Of a stretch of DNA of 64,000 bases, positions 11,357 through 22,878 are shown one piece after another (the stretch's first letter is position 1; each line of letters opens with the position of its first letter). Position numbers and translations under genes: made by a program. Source of the stretch: Merluccius polli (Eukaryota > Chordata > Actinopteri > Gadiformes > Merlucciidae); the NCBI GenBank assembly GCA_030340625.1, contig JAOPHQ010003990.1, forward strand, positions 262,853 to 326,852. The letters are read 5' to 3'. The notes below the pieces were generated by a model. It was not told where the DNA came from. It did no database searches and was given only the letters and a program-made list of their open reading frames with translations.

Positions 11357-11839
11357 GTGTCCCAAACGGCTATAATGCTGCCTATCCAGGCAGCATTCGG
11401 AGACGAGGAGGCATCAAGTCATGTCTCAATCGAATATTTACAAGAAATGCTGCCTGCTGAGTTGCCTCCGACGAGGCAGGTTTTGAAGGCAGCAAAGACG
11501 TATCTGTCATTGTTCAAGATATTCCCTGCGCCCGCCCCACTGCTCCGACAAGAAGAAAAACAACGGCGTAAGTAACATTTACTTTTCTAACCACAGATTT
11601 TTTTCCTACAATTTAGTCACTTAATATCCATTCTATTTTGATGTATAATGCTTATTTAAGAAATGTATGCCGACTTTACTGACGGACGTCAACTGTCGGT
11701 ATTTTGGCGCATCGCTGCCTTGGAAGTCAGTCTCAATCCAGACTCCTTCACAGGTATCCTCATACAGAAACACTGCCGCCAAAGGATACCCCCTCGCTAG
11801 ACAGCCAGGCGGCAGGCAGACGCCTCCCGTCCGGGACAC
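11357..11839. mobile_element. Non-autonomous TIR element, copy 1
   Basis: The left end GTGTCCCAAACGG (11357-11369) is matched at 11 of 13 positions by the complement of CCGTCCGGGACAC (11827-11839). Inside, the left part contains GGAGGCATCAAGTCATGTCTCAAT and GCTGCCTGCTGAGTTGCCTCCGAC. A second, diverged copy of this core occurs at 62669-62798, which supports a dispersed family. The interior has several GCCTCC/GGAGGC inverted pieces. No transposase is coded. The superfamily and target duplication are not resolved. Confidence 0.6.
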
Positions 11840-13436
11840 TAAAGAAGAAGCAGGTGTGACGTCATTGGTGGGACCCTTTGTTCCTCACCTAACTGTCCTG
11901 CTGAGCTTGCATTTTGGCTGGTACCGCAGCAACCATGGTAACCGTAGTTGCTATGGTAGTGTTGTTTGTTGCGGCTTCAGAAGGTCTGACGGTAATTTCA
12001 ATTTCCCCCAATTTCAATGACACCTTGCTATTAGCTATTGGCCAAGGTAGCCTTTCTTGGGAAATAGAGACTACCGGCGCGCTGAATGACAATTACACCG
12101 AAGATTAGACTCAAACTGCTCGAATTACTTCCAACCAAAATAATCTAAGATGTGACCCCGAACAGCCTTTGAATGCCTCCTGTCTGTCTACAGTAATGGG
12201 GCTCTCCAAGGATTTCTCGCCTTTTTCATTGAAAAAAAGGCTTAGTCATACTCTTTCTCCCGCCAACCGACAACGTAAGCTAAGTGATGCAGGACTATAT
12301 TGGAAAGTTAGACAACATTATTTGAAATCTCTTCCCCACGACCCCAACGGCAGCAGCAGCCTCAATGTGTTAAAGCGGCAAACCGCTTTGTGTTTTTTCC
12401 TCCATTAATTAGGCTGTAGACTGCAGGTTTAGACCCACCCCTTTTGTTTTGCTGCAAACCAACTTTGGAAATATCCATCATATGAAATATGAATATGACA
12501 CCTTGTATGAATTTACACGTAGGAACAGTGTGTTGTATTTAAGCTGGGAGAAATCAATAGCCGAATGTATTCACACTGCACAGATCATGGAAGCTAACGC
12601 TGCGGCTGGTTTGAGGGGCATGTTGAGGACATTGAGACTCAAATGTGAAAAACGACTGAGATTGCATCCAATCACAACTCAGAGAAAAACGGAAAAAAGG
12701 CTTTAAGGACAAGGATATGATGCAGCTTGAAGAGTGTATTAGCGTGCGGACGAAAAGAGCGAGCGAGAAACCTTGGTGGCTACGGAGCGAGGAGTACAGT
12801 ATTGATTCCTCTCTGTTTCTCTCTGGTGACAAACAGTTGCTGATGCTTGTCTACTGTGTCTGTGAATAATAGATTTGACTCTTTTCTCAAAGGCCCCCTC
12901 CAAAACAAAACCAAATGTATGCGTCTTTGTCTGCGTTTTCCGACACAATGCAGTAAAGAGTGGACGAAGGAAAGGAGGACGGAAAGAGATCGAAGGACGG
13001 AAGCAAGGATGAAGGTAAATGGAAGGAAAGAAGGACAGGAAAAAGTTTGGAGGAAGGAAAGAATGAAGGTAATAAAGAAAAGAAGCAAACATAGAAATAT
13101 AGATAGCAATAAAGAACAAAAGAAAGAAAGAAAAGAAAGAATACACATTGCATTTTCTTAGATTAACCTCCTGGACTATGGACGATTCATTTTCATTTGT
13201 TATGACTGGGTTTCCCCTTCTATGTTTCCCGGAGGATTGTGTAACGCTAACAGAAGCACATGTTAGATAACCCATCGCCACAACTGTCCTTCAGAGCAGC
13301 AGCGTTGTATGGTATACTGCAGACTGGGTCTCTTAAGGTGGCCTTGCTGTTGTATTGTATGCCCCCCCATCTATGTATCTATAGAAAAAATTGAAAAAAC
13401 AACAAAATGATTGGCCGAGAGATACATGTGACTATA
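11840..13436. other. No recognisable gene; GGAA/GAAA-rich tract
   Basis: Nothing coding recognised. At about 12955-13140 the plus strand is an imperfect purine tract (GGAA, GAAGGAAAG, AAAGAAAG units). The four long frames over it are all products of that composition. Confidence 0.5.
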
Positions 13437-13444
13437 GCTTAGGC
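13437..13444. repeat. hAT target-site duplication, left
   Basis: GCTTAGGC here matches GCTTCGGC at 13826-13833 at 7 of 8 bases. Confidence 0.75.
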
Positions 13445-13825
13445 CAGTGGTTCTCAAACTATTTGTACTAAAGTACCCCCTCTAAGACATTTCTTCAGCC
13501 AAGTACCCCTTTCACCAGCACAAAACATTTTGGGGAGGAAAAAAAAACTGGAAATGAATATAAATAATGTATGTGTAAATATGTGTGTGTGTTGTTTGGT
13601 GTAAACATGAACATTAAATGGGTGAGGCAAATACATAGTTTAGTGAGAAACATGGGAACTTGTCATTGGAAATATTTACCAGACTTGTACTAAGGTGTAA
13701 TTATTTTACAATTGTTCATAACCAATATGAACACAACAACAACAAAACATGACATGTTCCAAGTACCCCCTGCAATCGTTCAACGTACCCCTAGGGGTAC
13801 ACGTACCCCCATTTGAGAAACACTG
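13445..13825. mobile_element. hAT MITE with CAGTGGTTCTCAAACT ends
   Basis: A 381-bp element with inverted ends CAGTGGTTCTCAAACT (13445) and, in complement, CAGTGTTTCTCAAATG (13810-13825). The flanking 8-bp duplication GCTTAGGC/GCTTCGGC is one base off perfect. Termini of this kind and 8-bp duplications are typical of hAT (Charlie-like) elements. GTACCCC motifs recur near both ends, including a palindromic TACCCCTAGGGGTA at 13787-13800, and may be subterminal repeats. No ORF of note. Confidence 0.85.
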
Positions 13826-13833
13826 GCTTCGGC

Positions 13834-14938
13834 TGTTGCTTCAGCACCATGGACAGCGCCGATGTTGCTCCAGAACCACATACGTTTGTTGTGTGTAGGG
13901 GGTGCGTGCGCCACACGCAACATGTTTTGCAGTTCAACTCATTTCCTAGTTCAAGTAACTAATCGATGACATTTATTTTATGGGAAAAAATGGCCCGCCT
14001 CACAATTTTTTACAGCCCTCTCAGTCATTTTATCCTGGCGCCGGGCCTGCTGCAGACAGATGCCTCTCTGGTGGCTCCTAATGCAGCCGCTCTGCTGAGG
14101 AAAAAGCACTGTCTTCAAATCCCCCCTTTAACGCTCGCCTTATATAACACTGTCCAACTCTGAAGGCAGACGCTGAGAGACGCCAGGACATAAGGATACA
14201 GAAGACCATAAACCCAGTGTCGTCAAAAATGAAAGTAGTGTGGTGGAAGTGATGCTATCTCGCTGTCTCGGATGACTTCAAATGAACTTAATAAAATGTG
14301 CCTGAGGGGCAAAATTAGACAAAGTCAAACGCTTAGCAGTCACGGGCAGGCATGAGTGATTCTTATTAATTTTATATTTGGGATATTTGGGCCTATTTTG
14401 GCAAAACAGTTCAAGACTTGTGGATGAATCATACAAACAAATAGCTTGTGATAACAGCAGTCCGTTTTGTCCGATGACTCACCCCGACTCTGCCTCTATT
14501 GTTATTATCCTTTAACCTTCTCAGAATGAAGTGTAATGGTGGACTGTCTGAGTGGATAAGACATGGGTAAGGCAGAGGTGTTGTTCTGGGTCATGGTTAT
14601 TTTGTTGCTAAGTAGCAAGTAGCAAGGGTAGACCTAACGAATGTCTTCTATCTCAGGATAGTCCTTGTTTTTTGTTTCCCCGAGTACTGCCTCCACAAGC
14701 ATTTTCCTTTGGGCAATTATGATGACTCGGCAGAAATCATTAAATCGCTGCATTAAATGTCTCCATCTTACTACAGTGACCTCAGATGTTCCCCGAGGTC
14801 AGAGTGGTCGAATACACATACATGTTGTGTAATTGTTTAGTGCAATCTTTGCAGGGGGAATGAATGCGGCTTGTCCTCTGGAGATCAATATAGAGATGAT
14901 AAGTCGAACAGACAAACCCATGGAAATTGCGGTGTGCG
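13834..14938. other. No recognisable feature
   Basis: Unique-looking sequence. A 65-codon frame at 13966-14163 is not recognised. TTAAATCGCTGCATTAAATG near 14738 is a possible constrained spot but is unsupported. Confidence 0.4.
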
Positions 14939-15028
14939 CGCATGTGTGTGTGTGCGTGTGTGTGAGAGAGGGAGAGAGAGAGAGAGAGATTGTATGTGTG
15001 TGTGCGTGTGTGTGTGTGTGTGTGTGTC
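14939..15028. repeat. Compound GT/GA/GT microsatellite
   Basis: Interrupted GT repeats flank a central GA tract (about 14963-14989). Frames crossing it on both strands are artefacts. Confidence 0.95.
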
Positions 15029-16679
15029 TGCAACATGCATCTTGCTGCATCTTTTATGATATCAATAACCACATTAAAGTTTAAAGTGAGCATATGCAAA
15101 TTGGTTTGGACTGTGTTAGCTTGGAGGTATAGCGTTAAATGCTAAATCATAGTTGAGAGAAACAAATGGCATCATTGTGTTTAAAACACTCACAGACCAT
15201 GAATAAATAATAAGTCTCTTTTGTGGTCGAAAAGAACATTTACAATCCTTCAAATAAAGACAACAAACAGATTTAGAAAATGAATTTATTGCTCCAATTG
15301 ATGCAAACAATAGTAAGATGCGTTCATCAGATGAGCTCCACTTAATGAGCATCAACCGACACAAAGATTAGTCCGCCGGACTCTCTAAAATGAGTAACAC
15401 CATTGTCATCTGTGTAGTGTTTTGCTCTTTCCTCATGTGTCTCTCACAACCCAAGAGAGGTCTCTTTAACGCTCATCTAATAATAATGACACTACCTTTG
15501 TCAGTCATCCCCCAGTGAGACTCTTCTTCAACACCATTAATCACTACTCCTTTTATTTGATCTTTTTTACAAACCATTAACACAAAGACTGTGAAAGTGT
15601 AATCTGTGAAATCTGACAGCTCTGATAGTGTATTAGGTTTTCCACTGAGATGTGTATTAAAAAGTCTCCAGTCACCGCCCCCCCCACCCCCCCCCACCCC
15701 CGGGATCAATGCCTGCCAACAATACATGATGGGGACGATGGATTCAGACAATCCTCAGCTCGCTGGGGTCTGGCGTTTTGGGAAGATTTCGCAATGTTTA
15801 AAATGATGAACGCCCCTTTTTGTGTGACCTCCTCACAAAAAACATCACACAAAGATAATGATGAATATAAACAAAGATGACCAATAATCAATAATGATGT
15901 AGATCATTTTAATTTGAGTAGTGATTTATGATTCATACCTAAAAGTGTGTTCTCAGAAAGACAAGGAGCATGTGTCTAAGGGTTATTTAGCTGATGGACT
16001 GGTATCAAGTATATATTTGATTTTTCATTATTGTATTAGATATTTAGTTGATATATTAGATAGTTAATTGTTATATTAGCCAAACAGAGAAGACTAGCAT
16101 TGAGTTCTGGAATGCAGACGTCTGTTAATTATATTTGCACAAAATGCTCAATGACCTCTTCAGCGGCCAAGCGTACTTATGCATACATTTAATAAATCAT
16201 TATTAACAGTGAAAACGAAAATCCTTTGTTTCTGTTTCACCCATCTTGCCTACTATATTTCACACTTTGTGCCTGGTGGATCACAGGGACAAAGTATACC
16301 TCATATCTCGCAGACACCGCGATAGCATCAGCCAAAAGCCACCATGTAAAGCTAAGCATGGAACAGAGGACTCTGTTGCCGTTGTTCCTCCTATAGCTTT
16401 GCAAGAACAAAACGTATTGGAGTTTGATATAAGTAACAAAAGGCGAGAGTGGTGCCAGGGAATCGGTTTAGGGTTCGGATTAGGGTTCAGAAAAAGCACA
16501 CAATGTCTTGAGGATATATTGTGTCTTCATCCTCCAGATCCTCAACATATTGTGTCTATTTCTGTGCTGTTGTGCTCTAACTGTATTGTAACAGCACATT
16601 GTTTGCCACTGTTTTTTGTAATTTTCTGATTCTGATTCTGATCCAAAAATGACGAAAATACACTATTGGATACTATTAA
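15029..16679. other. No recognisable gene
   Basis: Contains a C-rich tract at 15677-15702 and short TTCTGA units at 16625-16642. The 127-codon frame at 16246-16629 lacks any familiar domain. TTTAGGGTTCGGATTAGGG near 16467 is too short and degenerate to be telomeric. Confidence 0.45.
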
Positions 16680-16840
16680 GTACACTATTATCCAAAGCGA
16701 CTGACAGTGACAGTATATCGAGGTCCTTAAAGAGCAGTTAGGGGTTATGAATCTGTTTTGCGTACAGGTAGTGTGGACATAGAGATCTAACCCATACCTG
16801 TTGGGCTGGAAGTGGAACCCACTAACCACTGTGTATGCAT
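16680..16840 (-). repeat. V-SINE-like fragment
   Basis: In complement the 3' side reads GTCAGTCGCTTTGGATAATAG (about 16678-16698), matching the conserved V-SINE tail (GTCGCTTTGGATAAAAG type). The tRNA-like side contains GTGGTTAGTGGGTTCCACTTCC, a degenerate box B region. Old and diverged. Confidence 0.5.
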
Positions 16841-17284
16841 TGTAATGGTTCGTGGTTCAAGTATTTATGTTACGTATGCCTACCAGTACTGTTTTGTATT
16901 GGTCTGCGAACACCATCGGCTGTGATGGTACAAGAAGTACAAACGTGCGCATCTCTGCACCTTGTCGATTGCTCTTTACGACCATGGAAGTACACGGCAC
17001 TCCTTACTTATTCAGTTGCATTGCACAACCTACATTAATCTTTGCCTGAAATCATGTGGATGTTTTCGTTTGAGGGAACAATATATCATTGTATTCGTAC
17101 ACAATGCTGCCCCCTAAAGCTGTGCCAACTGTTGCCAAGGACCCTTTTTTATGGTCTTGTATATCAATCTGGCCTACGTGTGCTACATTCAGCAGTGGCT
17201 TATACTGAATGATTGTGCAGAGGAGAGCTTGCACTGGGCAGGAATGTGCCTGAGCAATAGTGCCGATTCTAGACTTTTACGGCA

Positions 17285-17475
17285 GCATCTACTATTTAGT
17301 ATTTATTCATGTAACGCTTTTATCTGACGCATCTTACGCTGAATATTTTTTAGATACAGGTAAGGGAATGGCATTTTTACTCGGGTAGACTGCAGACATT
17401 AGGTTTCAAACCTAGAACCCTTCGTCTGGGAGTCAAACACGATAGACTAAATGAGTCTTAGAAATGGTCTCTATT
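17285..17475 (-). repeat. V-SINE-like fragment
   Basis: The complement carries a head TGTTTGACTCCCAGACGAAGG...AGGTTTGAAACC and a tail resembling GCGTCAGATAAAAGCGTTACATGAATAAATA. This matches the organisation of the other V-SINE-like copies in the window, with strong decay. Confidence 0.45.
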
Positions 17476-17727
17476 CAAAATATCCTCTGCATGTGATCAT
17501 CCATGGAGAATACCTTTCTGTAGGCCAGAACACCTAACCCGCACAAAAAGAAGAATATTCTGTGAGTACAATCGCAAATCACAGCGAGGAGAAAGAAGTC
17601 CATTGATTGGGCCATCCCCGTTTTAAACGCATCAATACATGCATGCAGGCTACTGTGAGCTATTCTGATTCATGGACGAGTGTACGAGTTGTAGTTAGAC
17701 TCAAAAGGACAACACAGCTATTTCTCA

Positions 17728-17762
17728 TCTCTCTCTCTCTCTCTCTCTCGCTCTCTCTCTCA
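17728..17762. repeat. CT microsatellite
   Basis: About 17 CT units with one CG interruption at 17750. Confidence 0.95.
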
Positions 17763-18057
17763 GATCGTAAGCGGCGAGAAGAGGTTGAGCGCTAGTTTAA
17801 AAAAGGGAGTTGTTAGAGAACGGAGGGATGGAGCGGGGGGGGGAGGCCGCTGGGGACTGCCACATGGCGCGGCTGATCCAGTGTAATGTAGACGCGGCGT
17901 GCTCCAGAGAGGTTTCAGTTACCATGCCAACTTTGTTAGGCTATAACAAACGGATCGAGTCGCAATTCCAATTGATTACCGAGGAGCGGTGGGGGCATTT
18001 TAATCTAAACCCAAATCAAGAATCTCAACCCAAAGCCATCTATCTCTATTTGTAGCT

Positions 18058-18101
18058 TTTGTTGTTGTTGTTGTTGTAGTTGTAGTTGTAGTTGTAGTGG
18101 T
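18058..18101. repeat. GTT/GTA trinucleotide repeat
   Basis: GTTGTTGTT units pass into TAGTTG units. This sits just upstream of the Tc1 relic. Confidence 0.85.
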
Positions 18102-18117
18102 GAAGACGTGATCATAT

Positions 18118-18425
18118 CTAATCGGTTCATCATGTGGCTTGCAACTCAACGCATAAAAGCTTGCAGGCGCGGTCATGGCGGTTCAGCTGCTGTTCGGACC
18201 AATTATCACAACAGGGATGAAAGGTGATCTAAGTGACTTTGACTGTGGAAGGATTGTTGGTGCCCGACGGGTTGTGGGTCGAGTTTCTCAGATACTGCTA
18301 ATCTCCTGGGACGTCCACGCACAGCACTCTGGAGTGTACTGAGAGGGTTCTGTGGTCGAAAACTCTTTGTTTAATGAAAGAGGTCAGAGGTTAGAGGAGA
18401 ATGGCCAGACTGGTTCAAGATGACG
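18118..18425 (+). pseudogene. Tc1/mariner-like transposon relic, 5' part
   Basis: This corresponds to the start of a fish Tc1-like element, including the transposase N-terminal DNA-binding region: AAAGGTGATCTAAGTGACTTTGA (18219-18241) encodes KGDLSDFD, followed by GRIVGARRVV-like sequence and a GRKLF...RGQRL...EEN-type stretch. Frameshifts are present (near 18285 and 18380). Similarity is lost at about 18425, before the catalytic domain. The matching 3' end is found 2.3 kb downstream in the same orientation. Confidence 0.7.
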
Positions 18426-18565
18426 GTAGTCTTACAAATCAGACTTCGGACGAATTATCTAAAGTCTGATGGCAGACAAGCTCAAATCTGGCTTCTTGTT
18501 TGTTTCGACCAATCGTGTTGCTGGAAGAGGGAGCTCTGTAAATGCGTAATTGGCTATTAACACTA

Positions 18566-18573
18566 GAAAACTG
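18566..18573. repeat. hAT target-site duplication, left
   Basis: GAAAACTG matches GTAAACTG at 19306-19313 at 7 of 8 bases. Confidence 0.8.
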
Positions 18574-19305
18574 TAGGGGTGACCCCGAATAGTCGACTAT
18601 TCGACGATTCGATCCAAGGAGACTGATTCGACTGCCAATCTCATAGTCGAATCGTCGGCAAAACACAGGATCATTCAATTCAGGCTATAGGCGGTGCTGA
18701 ATGTCTGATTTTTCATATACTTTATTTCTCCCAATAAATCATGATATATAGCCTATTTTTGTATAAATATCAAGTGCAAAACACACTGCCGCCGCGGCGC
18801 GTCTATGACACAAGTGCCGCCGCTAGCACACATAGGAAGTGTCGCGCTGCGGCGCGTCAACAGAAATATAGTCGTCTCCGGAGCAGAAGAGAAAAAAAAA
18901 GAAAAGAAAAAAGCACCTTTTCGGCGGCACTTGACGCGCGGCGAAGCTGTGAAATAGGACAGTGGCGTGAAGTGTAGCGGGCGACTGCCGCCGCCAGTGT
19001 GGGGGTGTACATAGAAAATAATAGAGGCAGCTGTTTTGACGCGCGCCGTTCGGCGGCGGTGTGTTTTGGACTTGAAGTCCAAAACACACCGCCGCCGAAC
19101 GGCCTCGAAATTGTAGTCGAAATTGTTTAATTGAGTGTTTCAGCTCTTTAGTCTGGTGTGGAAAAAAATGGAAGCCAATGTCGCAAATGAGAATATGGAT
19201 CAATGAAAAAAAAAAAAAAAAACATGATTTGACGATCAGTCGACTATAAGCAAGACTTGACAAATCAGATTCGACTATGTAAATTCTTAGTCGGGGACAC
19301 CCCTA
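18574..19305. mobile_element. hAT-type non-autonomous element with CpG-rich core
   Basis: A 732-bp element with inverted ends TAGGGGTG (18574) and CACCCCTA (19298-19305), extended by CCCCGA...TAGTCGA similarity, and an 8-bp flanking duplication (7/8). TAGTCGA/TCGACTA motifs are repeated close to both ends, as expected for subterminal transposase-binding repeats. The core (18780-19110) is unusually rich in CpG and in repeated, oppositely oriented GCCGCCGC blocks, and includes a perfect 59-bp palindrome. No transposase is coded. Confidence 0.85.
19045..19103. repeat. Perfect 59-bp palindrome
   Basis: Arms 19045-19073 and 19075-19103 are exact complements (29 bases each) around a single G at 19074. 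The arm begins GCCGTTCGGCGGCGGTGTGT and ends TTGGACTT. Related, shorter inverted pieces occur at 18776-18800. Confidence 0.95.
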
Positions 19306-19659
19306 GTAAACTGTGAAGAGGTGACTGTAAAGGTTTCAAATCAATACTATGTAGACTCTAAAATGACCCTCATTAAATTCCCTTCTGAATGCTTTATCCA
19401 CTCGCGTTCATGGGTAGAATATCTCCATAACAAAACAGGAAATAAGGCAGAACTCCACCCCTTACAGTTTCTGGTTTTCGGCCCAGGCTCTGTGCCGTCT
19501 CCCCCCAGAAGTTCAGCTATAACATAGTAGGATTGCTGGATCCTAGATTAAGATGACAGTAACTAAATAAAAACACACATGTTACAACAGTGTTATTCAG
19601 AAGAGAATCTCTAAACAACACACAACATACTGAAAGTTGAAGTTGTACCGCTTCCACCA

Positions 19660-20640
19660 TCATCATCTCGGGTCATGAGATGACACCTCTCCACACATCC
19701 CGGTCCAGCATGCCAGAGCGCAGTTCATCAGCACTGGCATAGCCAGTGTCCTCCTTCAGCAAGCCCACATATGTCATCCTCCGAGCACCACGTGTGGCTT
19801 TACCGTGCATTGGCTCCCAGAGGACAAGTTTTGAAGCGATGAGGTCAGGATGGCACACGCTATAGCCAGTGAGCCTCAGTCTACTTTGACGTATCTTTGT
19901 GGTGACCAGTGGTAGACCAGCATAGAGGTCAACATTGTTCATGTGGTGTTCATCCATGAGACATCTTGGGCCATACGGAGCATCCAGGTGTAACACCCGT
20001 TCAGTGATTTCTCCTGGCCAGCGGTGAGTGTGCTTGTACAACCTGCTGAAAGCTTGCACTAGCTTCTCAGGAGTGCCGTATGCCCTCAGAATGCGGATGA
20101 GTTTGCTTCGGTGGATTGTATCAAAGGCCTTCTTGAACTCGATAAAGGTCATGGTCGCGGGGAGGTTTCTGTTATGCACACCTTCGATGGTCCTTCTTAG
20201 AGCCAAGACCTGCCCGACAGTCATCTGCTTCTCTCGGAAGCCTTCTGCTGAGGTCTCAGCAGGGGGTCCAGCACAGGCCGAAGGCGGTGGAAAATCATCC
20301 TGTTAAAGGTTTTGGCAGGAAATGAGCTGAGGCGGATCCATCTGTAGTGGTCTGTGCTCATTAGGTCACCAGACTTTGGGAATAGGATGATGTTGAGCAG
20401 TTCTATGGCATCATATGCATAGTTGATGAAGTCCAGCACGATGTTGTCAACTAGAACATACTTCAGCTCCAATAGGTGGGTCCCGTTGTCATTAGTTTCA
20501 TCACCATAAGTGAAGCAAGCGTTGCTTGGCCCCAGGCATTGAAGTTGTGTTTCGAGTTTGTCGTAGAAGACCTTTTTCTTGCTGTCCTCATTTATGTTGG
20601 TGGGAGCATAGGGCACGATAAAGTAACGGTAAAGCAAAAG
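19660..20640 (-). pseudogene. Internally deleted non-LTR retrotransposon ORF
   Basis: Minus-strand fragments of a LINE polyprotein. The segment at about 20637-20480 resembles an APE endonuclease (APTNINEDSKKK, then FTYGDE). After a jump, RT starts at about 20375 (FPKSGDLMSTDHYRWIRLSS) and continues to FIEFKKAFDTIHRSKL (motif A region, 20145-20100). Sequence then jumps to a C-terminal block (HHMNNVDLYAGLPLVTTKIRQSRLRLTG). The RT catalytic YxDD region and much of the endonuclease are missing. A frame change occurs near 20222. The clade is uncertain; it is a different family from the RTE copy at 2 kb. Confidence 0.75.
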
Positions 20641-20714
20641 TCATTATTTTATTGGTTGGCTTGATTTTATCGGCATCCATCCATTATTCACGTTTGGTCT
20701 GAAAAGGCCTTAAA

Positions 20715-20930
20715 ACAGGGCAATAGAGTTCAGTTTAGTCCAATGGCCTCTGCAGTCACCAGATCATGATCTAATATAGAGCACCTTTAGGGAGGTGGCA
20801 GAACGGGAGATTCACAGCATGGCATGGCATGGCCTTGTTGAATCCATGCCACGAAGAAGAACTGTTCTGGGGGGTGACTTACCCAGTTTAGGAAAGGTAT
20901 ACCTAATAAAGTTACCACTGAGTGTACATA
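20715..20930 (+). pseudogene. Tc1/mariner-like transposon relic, 3' part
   Basis: The stretch CCAATGGCCTCTGCAGTCACCAGAT (20740-20764) corresponds to the transposase region coding QWPPQSPDL, near the third catalytic acidic residue. It is followed by remnants of IEHLW..VER and ESMPRR, then a terminal sequence with ACCTAATAAAGTTACCACTGAGTGTA (20905-20930). That is the expected inverted-end side of fish Tc1-like elements. It shares orientation and order with the 5' part at 18118-18425. Confidence 0.7.
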
Positions 20931-21000
20931 CATACATACATACATACATAACATAACACAACATAACATACATAAATGTATGTATGTATGTTACATGGCA
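20928..21000. repeat. ACAT/ATGT microsatellite
   Basis: ACATACAT units (20928-20950), short AACAT units, then TATG units. A diverged duplicate with TTACATGGCATAT follows at 20991-21004 and 21031-21044. Confidence 0.85.
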
Positions 21001-21261
21001 TATCGGAGTACATATGATTTTTGTATGTATGTTACATGGCATATATGAGTAATAATGTAAATACATAGCAACATTGTATTGCTGGGATCCACAAGCATCA
21101 CAGAATGGACTGTTTGAAGTTGACATGCATATTTCAATTTGCATGATGCTTAGCCTTTGTTTTCCAACATGCATGTCTATAAAACCCTGAAGTGGGATCA
21201 CTGCTGTACTGTAAACCACTGCTAAACAACAAACAAGTACCACAAAAAAGTGTAATCATGC

Positions 21262-21264
21262 CAA

Positions 21265-21316
<52 letters not shown>
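21262..21316. repeat. CT microsatellite
   Basis: About 25 CT units, with imperfect CT-rich sequence continuing to about 21365. Confidence 0.95.
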
Positions 21317-21317
<1 letters not shown>

Positions 21318-21365
21318 TCACTCTCACTCTGTCTCTCTTTCTCTTCCCATCTCTCTCTCTGCCCC

Positions 21366-22324
21366 CCTCTGTGTTTGTGAAGTTTGAGCGCTAGGATGAA
21401 TCCGTCCTCCATTTCCTAGATTGCGTGCCAAGTCAGGGATAAGACGACATTGGATGTCTGGTAAGAAGTCATTTTTCGGGTTTCATCTTTTTCATTTTTT
21501 TTGCCGATGTCTCGTGTCAAGTTTGTCTCGGCGAGGCGCCGCGGTGCTTCAGGTGACAGGTAGAGAAGTCTGCAGACGAGTGAGCGCCGCTTCCCTTGAA
21601 GTTAAGTGGCTTTATCGCCACGGTGACCCTGAGTGCGGCTTACAGGCTTTAAATCTAAAGGGCCCTTCCTGATCTTTTAAACCATCTGATCAAACTAAGA
21701 GCTTCTCCCACACCGCTGACCTACGCAGTACCCTCAGTGATGTATAAAAAGAAGGACCCAACCATCAGCCATGCACAGGTGTGTGTGTGTGTGCATGTGA
21801 CCTCAGGTGTGTCGGTTCTGCTTTAATGCACTGTAAATCAGCCCTTGGTCACACCTAGAAGAGAGTTTATTTTCTACTTTTCTACTATTTTCACACAATG
21901 TTGACCCCAGATCACCCCTCGCAGCACTGTGTGCACAGAACGTCGAGGTGCGCGCTACGAGCTCATGGTCGGCTTAGAGTTACACGATGTGAGATTCCAT
22001 CTTTAGTTTGTGTCTTTTTCTCCGATAGCAACGTACAAGGTTTTTGAAGTTCACAAGCCGTCCCATTTAAAACCTCCCTTCAGGAGACCTACTTGTCTGA
22101 CCTTTGTCAACACAGTCAATACATTCCAATTCGAACAAAAAAGAAAATTCAATGCATTTTTCAACATGAGTTACAGCTTGGAACGGGCCCCAAATGAAAG
22201 GCCGACCCGAGCGGCCTGTGCCCGTTCTGTCTGAGCCCGGCATGGGCCTGTCGCATTGGCTGCATTTATGGCCCCGGGAAACAGCAGTAGGTCTCAGTGT
22301 GTCTTGTTTTTATGCTGCACTAAA
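21366..22324. other. No recognisable gene
   Basis: A short GT repeat lies at 21779-21793. Frames up to 83 codons are not recognised. The G/C-richer part at 21520-21680 is non-repetitive but has no identifiable function. Confidence 0.45.
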
Positions 22325-22500
22325 ACAACTTGTGCAGGATAGCGTAGCAGCCAGAGTGTTCGACTCCACAAGGCCAAAAGGTAGTTTTTCGATCCCCATT
22401 GTTGCTCATTCCTCAGCAAGATGCTTAACCCCTGCTTGCTCCATAATAGGCCTGTATCTGAATTCACTATAAGTTGCTCAGAGTAAAAGCGGCTACTGAA
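22325..22500 (+). repeat. V-SINE-like element
   Basis: The head GGATAGCGTAGCAGCCAGAGTGTTCGACTCC has a box A-like layout and TTTTCGATCCCC (22387-22398) is a box B remnant. The body contains TTAACCCCTGCTTGCTCC and the 3' tail TTGCTCAGAGTAAAAGCGGCTACTGAATGA resembles the conserved V-SINE 3' segment. This is the best-preserved copy of its type in the window. Confidence 0.7.
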
Positions 22501-22854
22501 TGAACAAACGGTAAATAGCAACAGGCAACTTGTTTACAAAGCGTAGAGCCTTGAGTGCATCTACCCACCGCAGCCAATCCACCACATTGCATTCAAACAG
22601 AATAAACAGCATGGCATTTCAACAAGGGGCATTTCAAAATAAGATTACTGCAAAGCCAATTAACATGGATTATTGGAGTAAGCTGTGATTGTGAAAATCA
22701 TCGACTTTGTAAAATCAACAATCAATAGATTGTATATCACACAGCACCCTGAACTCACCAAATCAGAAAATAACAACACAACATTCAAATCCTCCTCGTT
22801 GTAACCATAGAGTGCACTAGGCCCTCGGAAACATTCATCACATAACCACATAAC

Positions 22855-22878
22855 CCCCCCCCCCCCCCCCCCCCCCCC
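22855..22878. repeat. C homopolymer
   Basis: A run of about 24 C. Confidence 0.95.

Noticed and set aside
14782..15099. Overlapping frames on both strands reading HTHTHT or VCVCVC
   Set aside because: Translation of GT/GA microsatellites; the same applies to frames near 21192, 45000, 48298, 52825 and 63333.
16467..16492. TTAGGG-like telomeric repeats
   Set aside because: Only two imperfect units; the same holds for 33319-33340. No array.
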